Shown here in pieces: positions 6,272 to 10,919 of a stretch of DNA of 10,919 nucleotides (positions within the stretch are counted from its first letter, which is position 1; the number at the start of each line of letters is the position of its first letter). Location: NCBI GenBank assembly GCA_031412575.1, contig JANODG010000180.1:1-10919 (forward strand). The letters are read 5' to 3'. Made by a program: the position numbers and the translations under genes. The stretch is from JAMLIO01 sp031412575 (GTDB lineage: Bacteria; Bdellovibrionota; Bdellovibrionia; Bdellovibrionales; UBA1609). Under the pieces are notes generated by a model, which worked only from the letters and a program-made list of their open reading frames with translations, searched no databases and was not told where the DNA came from.

Positions 6272-7297
6272 GTGCAGAGCATTGGTGTTTTTGGCGGCGC
6301 ATTTAATCCTATACACATGGGCCACGTGAATAGTTTAATTCAAGTTCAAAAGAAATTTAATTTAGATGAAATAAAAGTAATTCCCGCCTATCAAAGTCCA
6401 GGAAAAGACTTAATCACCAATCCTGAAGTGGAGCATCGCTACAAAATGGCGGAAGCCTGTCTTACCGATTTAGGTGAAGGTTTTTCGATCGACCTTAGAG
6501 AGATTAAACGAAAAGGTGTTAGCTATTCGATTGATACATTAAAAAGTTTAAAAGAAGAAAACGAAGATGTAGAATTATATTTAATCATTGGTTTAGATCA
6601 GTTTAATAGTTTTGATCAATGGAAAGACTTTAAAGAAATTCTAAACATTTCACATTTGATCGTGATTTCACGACCAGGATTTTCTTTTCCATTAAATAAG
6701 TCTTCATTCCCATCAGGCTTACAAAGTTTGATCGAAGATTTCGATGGTTATCAAAGTTTAGCTAAGTCCGGAAAGTTAATTCACTTTTTAAGACTTCAAG
6801 ACACTGATATTTCTTCGTCTGAAATTCGTAAGAAACTAAAAATTGGACAAGCCGTTGATAAGTTTTTAAGTCTTCAAGTTGAGCGTTATATCAAAGAGCA
6901 AAATCTTTATGAGTCCGACGGACCTAAAGTAGATAACTACAAAGATTTTACCATTTTTTCTGCAGACTTTTTAAATTCCAAGAGCGCAATTAACACTTTA
7001 GCTTTCGATTTTGAACAAGTTAAAGATTCAATTGTTGATTATTCTATTGTTTGTTCCGCGACTAACAAAAGACAGACTGTGTCGATGGCTGAAGCCTTAA
7101 TCGATAAGATTAAAACGACATATTCCGTTCGACCGCTTGCTGTGGATGGTATTGAAGACGGTCGTTGGGTAGTTATGGATTATGGAAGTTTAATCATTCA
7201 CATATTTTATGATTTCGTCCGTAAGGAATATCACCTAGAGCAACTATGGAATAAAGCCCATAAGATGGAAATCAAAAAACCTGAAAACAAAGTTTGA
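6272..7297 (+). CDS. nadD-rsfS: fusion of nicotinate-nucleotide adenylyltransferase (NadD) and ribosome silencing factor (RsfS)
   Basis: One uninterrupted 341-residue frame carries two proteins. Residues 1-213 are NadD, which makes deamido-NAD from nicotinate mononucleotide and ATP: GVFGGAFNPIHMGH (5-18) is the nucleotidyltransferase HxGH motif, ISSSEIR (180-186) is the second ATP-binding motif, and VERYIKEQNLY (203-213) is the usual NadD end. Residues about 222-335 are RsfS (DUF143/Iojap), which binds L14 and blocks subunit joining: FDFEQVKDSIVDYSIVCSAT, then DGRWVVMDYGSLIIHIF (293-309) and EYHLEQLW (319-326). The linker is under ten residues. The start is GTG at 6272, directly after the obgE stop. 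In many bacteria nadD, rsfS and rlmH are separate neighbours, so the fusion fits the local order. Both halves look intact. Confidence 0.94.
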   Translation: MQSIGVFGGAFNPIHMGHVNSLIQVQKKFNLDEIKVIPAYQSPGKDLITNPEVEHRYKMAEACLTDLGEGFSIDLREIKRKGVSYSIDTLKSLKEENEDVELYLIIGLDQFNSFDQWKDFKEILNISHLIVISRPGFSFPLNKSSFPSGLQSLIEDFDGYQSLAKSGKLIHFLRLQDTDISSSEIRKKLKIGQAVDKFLSLQVERYIKEQNLYESDGPKVDNYKDFTIFSADFLNSKSAINTLAFDFEQVKDSIVDYSIVCSATNKRQTVSMAEALIDKIKTTYSVRPLAVDGIEDGRWVVMDYGSLIIHIFYDFVRKEYHLEQLWNKAHKMEIKKPENKV

Positions 7298-7391
7298 TTA
7301 AAATTTTATAGATTTTAAATTTATATTCTTAACTAAAGGTCCGCTTGATTTTCTAATATTTTCGCAACCGACCTATTGTATAGTTTGTTTA

Positions 7392-7397
7392 TATAAT
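7392..7397 (+). promoter_or_regulatory. candidate -10 element upstream of rlmH
   Basis: A perfect TATAAT lies 35 bases before the rlmH ATG, in the AT-rich 135-base gap after nadD-rsfS. No good -35 is present at 16-18 bases (CGACCT at 7369-7374). The gap shows no terminator, so rlmH may also be read from the upstream operon. In so AT-rich a stretch a chance match is quite possible. Confidence 0.3.
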
Positions 7398-7432
7398 TTG
7401 TTGAATCTAAAATTCCCTATTCAGAGAGAACG

Positions 7433-7906
7433 ATGAAACCAAGTATTCAAATTTTTTCTGTCAAATCGAAATCCCAGCCGGATTTTGAAAGGCTATTCGA
7501 ATACTACAGCCAGAAGATATCGAACTTTTGTAAAATAGATTTAACTGAAATTAAATCTTTCGAAGTCGATCGCAGCCAAAATAAACTTAAAGTAGATAAA
7601 GAATCAGAAAATATTTTAGAAAAACTACCTAAGGATGCTTATATCATCTTATGTGATGAGTCTGGAAAAACCATGAATAGTCTTGGTTTTGCAGAAGTTT
7701 GCAAAGACGCTTTAGAAGTTCAAAAAAAAGTCGTCTTTATTATTGGCGGTGCTTTTGGGGTCAATGACGAGCTAAAAAATCATGCAAACTTAAAAATTTG
7801 CCTGAGTCCTTTTGTGCTAAACCATCTGATGGCAAAAGCCGTTTTGCTAGAGCAAATATTTCGGACATTCACCATTATAAATAAAATCCCCTATCATAAC
7901 GAATAA
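7433..7906 (+). CDS. rlmH: 23S rRNA (pseudouridine-1915-N3)-methyltransferase RlmH
   Basis: RlmH is a SPOUT methyltransferase that uses SAM to methylate pseudouridine 1915 in helix 69 of 23S rRNA on the assembled 70S ribosome. The 157-residue length is normal. Visible signatures are YIILCDESGKTMNSLGFAEV (70-89), the knot loop VFIIGGAFGVNDEL (101-114) and the C-terminal LLEQIFRTFTIINKIPYHNE (138-157), which ends in the family's typical YH-x-E. Where many homologues have an S-x-M-T-x-P-H stretch, this one reads SPFVLNHLMAK, so the segment is diverged but keeps the His. The ATG at 7433 follows an AGAGAG ribosome binding site. Position after rsfS is conserved in many genomes. Confidence 0.95.
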   Translation: MKPSIQIFSVKSKSQPDFERLFEYYSQKISNFCKIDLTEIKSFEVDRSQNKLKVDKESENILEKLPKDAYIILCDESGKTMNSLGFAEVCKDALEVQKKVVFIIGGAFGVNDELKNHANLKICLSPFVLNHLMAKAVLLEQIFRTFTIINKIPYHNE

Positions 7907-8026
7907 ACTGAATTTGCATTGATCATGATTGAAAGGAAGCTTCTTAAACTTAAATGTCGTCTGATTCAATTTGAATTCCATTAAAAACTTAGAGATGACC
8001 AAAATTTTGTAGCTAAAATCACAACT

Positions 8027-8854
8027 ATGAATCTGAAACAAGAAGCATTAAGCATAAGTCAGAACATAATTCAGAATCTGGTTAAGCATATAAAGAAAAA
8101 TAAAGTTAGAATTCCAAAGAATTGTATTTTATGTGAATGCTGGATTTTTTTTAAAGTTCCTCTTTGCAAGGACTGTCGAAAGTTTTTGTATCATCAATAT
8201 AAAATGAATTTTGATAAAAAATTAAATATTCTAAATCATCATTGTTTCTATTTGTGGGAATGGAATTTACAATCAGAATATTGGGTTCAAAAAATTATAA
8301 TTAACTTAAAAGATGGATATAATTTCGAACTTTATAAACTATTTATGTCTTGGCTCATTAAAAAATCTGGTCCTGTTAAAAAATCATTTTTGATCACTGC
8401 AATTCCCAGTTCTCATCGAAGTCATCCGGAAGTGCTGATCAAATCCGTTAAATTTCATCATCCAAAACTCAACCAAATCATCTTAATTAAAAAAGACTTA
8501 AGAACTCAAAAAAATAAATCGCGATTTGAAAGACTTCAGACGGATTTTTCGATCAGCGAAAAAACTCTAAAAATACAAAATATCTTCAACAGGAAAGTGA
8601 TAGTTTTTGACGATGTGCTTTCTACAGGTGGATCCTTTTTGGGGGTAAAGAAGGCTTTAAAAGGATCTCAACTCGAGTTTATTGCAGTTTGGGCATATAG
8701 ACCTTTTGTTAATACAAATAAAGGAACTAATAGGAAGTCAGATTGTTTTATAGACAATGACCTTACGACTCAAATGGCAGGTCAAAAGGATAATCAATCA
8801 GCTATAAGAAGAGGTCATGAAATAGACATCGGGGATAAATTTAATTTTAAATAG
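8027..8854 (+). CDS. ComF-like phosphoribosyltransferase-domain protein, diverged
   Basis: ComF family proteins have an N-terminal four-cysteine zinc finger and a type I phosphoribosyltransferase fold; in competent bacteria ComF helps internalised DNA, elsewhere the role is unclear. Here the cysteines are C33, C36, C47 and C50 (CILCECWIFF...LCKDC). The PRPP-loop motif is VIVFDDVLSTGGSF (191-204), preceded by QKNKSRFERLQTDFS (161-175), which matches the usual Q-K-x-x-S-R-x-x-R element. The usual R-x-x-G-F-N-Q segment is degraded (SSHRSHPEVLIKSV). About 30 extra residues precede the zinc finger and about 50 polar residues follow the fold. The gene is strongly AT-rich, full of Lys, Asn, Ile and Phe, compared with obgE. 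The ATG at 8027 has no clear ribosome binding site. Drift, partial loss of function or another role are all possible. Confidence 0.8.
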   Translation: MNLKQEALSISQNIIQNLVKHIKKNKVRIPKNCILCECWIFFKVPLCKDCRKFLYHQYKMNFDKKLNILNHHCFYLWEWNLQSEYWVQKIIINLKDGYNFELYKLFMSWLIKKSGPVKKSFLITAIPSSHRSHPEVLIKSVKFHHPKLNQIILIKKDLRTQKNKSRFERLQTDFSISEKTLKIQNIFNRKVIVFDDVLSTGGSFLGVKKALKGSQLEFIAVWAYRPFVNTNKGTNRKSDCFIDNDLTTQMAGQKDNQSAIRRGHEIDIGDKFNFK

Positions 8855-8861
8855 AACGGAA

Positions 8862-8891
8862 TTGAGATATTCTAAAGATTCAAAGAATAAG
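8862..8891 (+). promoter_or_regulatory. candidate promoter upstream of lolA
   Basis: TTGAGA (8862-8867), 18 bases, AATAAG (8886-8891). The -35 matches five of six consensus bases and the -10 four of six. It lies in the 113-base gap between the comF-like gene and lolA, about 77 bases before the lolA start. It is weak, in AT-rich DNA; read it as a hint only. Confidence 0.25.
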
Positions 8892-8967
8892 ATTTATTAC
8901 TCAAATTAAAAAAGATCGAAATTTAATAGCGGACTTTAAAGTAACAGGTTTAATCCAAAATGGTGAA

Positions 8968-9618
8968 ATGATGAAAAAATTAATATTTGCTTTATGTCTA
9001 ATGTTTTCAAACTTTTCATGGGCTGACACCATCGATGGTTCTGTTGTTGAAGAACTTAAAAAGATGACGAAGTCTTATTCAGCAGCACCTTACTTTCAAG
9101 CCAAGTTTAAACAAAAACAAATCATGGAGTTATTAGGGGATTCGAAAACTGCTAAAGGCGAACTTTATTATTCGAAGCAAAAACTAAGAATTGAACTTAA
9201 AGGCGAACAGAACTCTTCAACCCTTTTTACACCAGGTGTAATCACAAGTGTCACTTATGACGAAAAAATGAATCCCGTCCAAGTGTTAAGTTCAAAACCC
9301 TATCCACATCCACTGTTAAGTTTAATTTTTGGTGACGAAAAAGCATGGGATGATTTTGAAGTGACGGAAGTCAAAAGAAATACCAAAACCGTTTTGGAAG
9401 TTCAACTTAGTCCAAAGGATGCAAAAAAAATCCCAGGGATTGACCGCCTTGAAGTGACTTTAAATAAAAAGAAATCAGAAATTCAAAAAATCATTTATTG
9501 GGATGACATTGGCAATGAAACCATGAACGAATTCGTATCCCAAAAGAAAAGCGAAAAAGTTGATGGAGCCAAATTTATCTTAGTTCCACCAAGCGGCGTC
9601 GAAGTCAAAAATCTTTAA
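8968..9618 (+). CDS. lolA: outer-membrane lipoprotein carrier protein LolA
   Basis: LolA is the periplasmic chaperone that accepts lipoproteins from LolCDE in the inner membrane and carries them to the outer membrane. The 216-residue length is normal. A Sec signal peptide, MMKKLIFALCLMFSNFSWA, ends at a good SWA/DT cleavage site (after residue 19). The mature part opens with PYFQAKFKQKQ and then AKGELYYSKQKLRIEL, the typical LolA first strands. It continues with a hydrophobic-cavity beta pattern (SVTYDEKMNP, DRLEVTLNKKKSEIQKIIYW) and ends in VPPSGVEVKNL. Two ATG codons are in tandem (8968 and 8971); GGTGA at 8962-8966 suits the second slightly better. The family call rests on overall pattern and not on a catalytic motif. 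It is convergent with the hydrolase gene. Confidence 0.85.
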   Translation: MMKKLIFALCLMFSNFSWADTIDGSVVEELKKMTKSYSAAPYFQAKFKQKQIMELLGDSKTAKGELYYSKQKLRIELKGEQNSSTLFTPGVITSVTYDEKMNPVQVLSSKPYPHPLLSLIFGDEKAWDDFEVTEVKRNTKTVLEVQLSPKDAKKIPGIDRLEVTLNKKKSEIQKIIYWDDIGNETMNEFVSQKKSEKVDGAKFILVPPSGVEVKNL

Positions 9619-9676
9619 AGAATTTAAATCTTTAGTTGTACTTCAAAATAGAGCCGATTCTATAAAAGCTAACTTG

Positions 9677-10756
9677 TTATAGACTTTCGAAGAAAGTCCA
9701 CATCGTATTCATAGCTGGATTTCTTATGGAATCTTTTTCCATAAGGATTTCGTGTTGTGATCCACGAACGGTGAAGAGTTGACATAGGCCTTTACGGGCG
9801 CGCTTACAAAATTCTTCATGACCTTTGTTGTCTACGATCGAATCTAGCTCGGCAGAGTAAACTTGCATTGGGATTTTGATTTTTTGCACTTCAGCTTTAG
9901 TTCTAAGTTTCGCATTCACGCGCGCGGCTTCCCCTGTCCACTGAATAGTTGGTCCACCTAAAGCAATGTAGGGATATTTGCGCCATAAGATATCCCGGAA
10001 TTCAAAGCGTGCGAGACTTTGGGTCAGATTATTATTTTTGAACACACGCTCGTCCCAACGAAATGGCCCACGTCCAGGAGCGTAGTCTGTACATCCGCGG
10101 CCTTGATATTTTATCCCTAAAGTACACGCAGCAACACCTAGTAAACTCGCTTTAAGTTCGTTCACGCCTTTAGGATAAATGATCTTTAGCATAGATCCAA
10201 AAAAGGCAGTGGCTTTGAAAGGATGATTCTCGTATTTTTCCAAATAGGCTGCTGTTATTCCACCACCCATGGAATTTGAAATTAAAAACATTCGATCTTG
10301 ATTTACATCCAAGTCTTTTAAGACAATTTTGTTTACGAAATAATTAAAATCTAAAATATAAAAATCAAAATTTTCCACATGACCTTTTTGCATGTCAGGT
10401 AATGTGCGATCCGAAAAACCCTGTCCTCGGTGATCAATTGCATAAACTGGCGAATAGCCTCGTTGAATAAAATCATAAGCGACTTCAAGATATTTTAAGG
10501 AATCTTCAGTGCGCCCCGGAGCAATCAATAAACTACCCTTTGATCCCTTTCCTGAACCAAACCTCGTGAAGCGAACTCGAACATTCCCAGAACTTGGACT
10601 TACCTTAAATCTAGATTTAAATTCACCTTGAACATAAAAATTCTTAGAATTTAAAAGTGGCACCATTTCACTTAAAACTTTATCCTCTGGCACCGACCAA
10701 GCCACTTGGGAATTAAACATTAAAACCAAAATAATCTGAAATTTTAAAATCGACAT
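9677..10756 (-). CDS. secreted alpha/beta hydrolase, lysophospholipase/monoacylglycerol lipase-like
   Basis: This is a serine hydrolase of the PldB/monoacylglycerol lipase type, probably cleaving an acyl ester of a lipid or lysophospholipid; the substrate is not evident. The N-terminus (MSILKFQIILVLMFNSQVAW) is a signal peptide with likely cleavage near residue 21, so it acts in the periplasm or outside the cell. IDHRGQGFSDR (108-118) is the oxyanion-side motif of the family. The nucleophile is Ser162 in ISNSMGGG, where the first glycine of G-x-S-x-G is Ser. The acid is probably Asp305 (SAELDSIVDN) and the base His335 (GSQHE). Four cysteines in the cap region (C211, C222, C317, C325) could form disulfides. 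At 359 residues it is full length. The start ATG at 10756-10754 has a strong GAGGGG 8 bases upstream. Confidence 0.88.
   Translation of the reverse strand: MSILKFQIILVLMFNSQVAWSVPEDKVLSEMVPLLNSKNFYVQGEFKSRFKVSPSSGNVRVRFTRFGSGKGSKGSLLIAPGRTEDSLKYLEVAYDFIQRGYSPVYAIDHRGQGFSDRTLPDMQKGHVENFDFYILDFNYFVNKIVLKDLDVNQDRMFLISNSMGGGITAAYLEKYENHPFKATAFFGSMLKIIYPKGVNELKASLLGVAACTLGIKYQGRGCTDYAPGRGPFRWDERVFKNNNLTQSLARFEFRDILWRKYPYIALGGPTIQWTGEAARVNAKLRTKAEVQKIKIPMQVYSAELDSIVDNKGHEEFCKRARKGLCQLFTVRGSQHEILMEKDSIRNPAMNTMWTFFESL
9682..9698 (-). other. short perfect hairpin at the 3' end of the hydrolase gene
   Basis: GACTTTC (9682-9688), a 3-base loop and GAAAGTC (9692-9698) form a 7-bp stem over the last hydrolase codons. 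No T run follows directly on either strand. It lies in the convergent junction with lolA, where no better terminator is visible between 9619 and 9676, so it may contribute weakly to 3' end formation. Confidence 0.3.
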
Positions 10757-10764
10757 GATAAATT

Positions 10765-10821
10765 CCCCTCAAAAAAAACTGCCCCAAAATATAATACTTA
10801 AACACACTGAACCTATGCCAA
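10765..10821 (-). promoter_or_regulatory. candidate promoter and ribosome binding site of the hydrolase gene
   Basis: On the minus strand TTGGCA (10821-10816) is followed after 19 bases by TATTAT (10796-10791). The spacing is on the long side. The Shine-Dalgarno GAGGGG is at 10770-10765. The -35 overlaps one arm of a 6-bp inverted repeat, CCTATG (10812-10817) with CATAGG (10843-10848), a possible operator. Nothing else is recognised up to base 10919. Confidence 0.35.
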
Positions 10822-10919
10822 GCCCCTTAACAATATGGCCAACATAGGGCACCTACCCCAAATTTACCACCACTAAATACTTAAAAACTGTGTAACAGAA
10901 TTCTTCTTAGGATAAACTT

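Noticed and set aside
7964..7976. Palindrome ATTCAA-T-TTGAAT between rlmH and the comF-like gene
   Set aside because: Short, fully AT-dominated and without flanking promoter elements; chance is a sufficient explanation.
1..10919. A novel defence, mobile or biosynthetic system
   Set aside because: All genes but the one at 3130-4044 match common housekeeping or envelope families, and I saw no direct-repeat arrays, transposase, integrase, toxin-antitoxin pair or phage gene on either strand.

Overview
The window is a chromosomal housekeeping segment from an AT-rich, didermic, Gram-negative bacterium. A pilus retraction ATPase, a lipoprotein carrier (LolA) and several Sec signal peptides indicate an outer membrane. 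The mix of gene order and protein features suggests Bdellovibrionota or a related deltaproteobacterium-like lineage. That placement is inference; no marker such as 16S rRNA is present.

Layout, left to right. Bases 1-1203 are on the minus strand: the first 30 codons of a deoxyribose-phosphate aldolase (deoC, cut by the window edge) lie downstream of a complete pilT. A 242-base divergent intergenic region (1204-1445) separates pilT from rng (RNase E/G) on the plus strand and holds strong inverted repeats just before rng. Next is a secreted, probably beta-rich envelope protein whose frame is cut by one in-frame TAG (3130-4044). Then comes the ribosome-centred block: rplU (bL21), rpmA (bL27), an intrinsic terminator, obgE, a single-frame fusion of nadD and rsfS, and rlmH. 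It is followed by a diverged comF-like phosphoribosyltransferase gene, lolA, and a convergent minus-strand gene for a secreted alpha/beta hydrolase (9677-10756). The last 163 bases hold the hydrolase promoter region and no gene that I can see.

How the genes fit together. L21 and L27 are large-subunit proteins, ObgE is a 50S assembly GTPase, RsfS blocks subunit joining by binding L14, and RlmH methylates 23S rRNA on the 70S ribosome. RNase E/G enzymes process rRNA and mRNA. The central 6 kb is therefore largely a ribosome-maturation neighbourhood, with NAD synthesis physically attached through the NadD-RsfS fusion. LolA, the hydrolase and the interrupted gene concern the cell envelope.

I found no mobile element, CRISPR array, tRNA, rRNA or phage gene, and no convincing undescribed system. 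The points most worth a second look are the in-frame TAG, the NadD-RsfS fusion, the histone-like lysine tail on L21, and the structured leader before rng.
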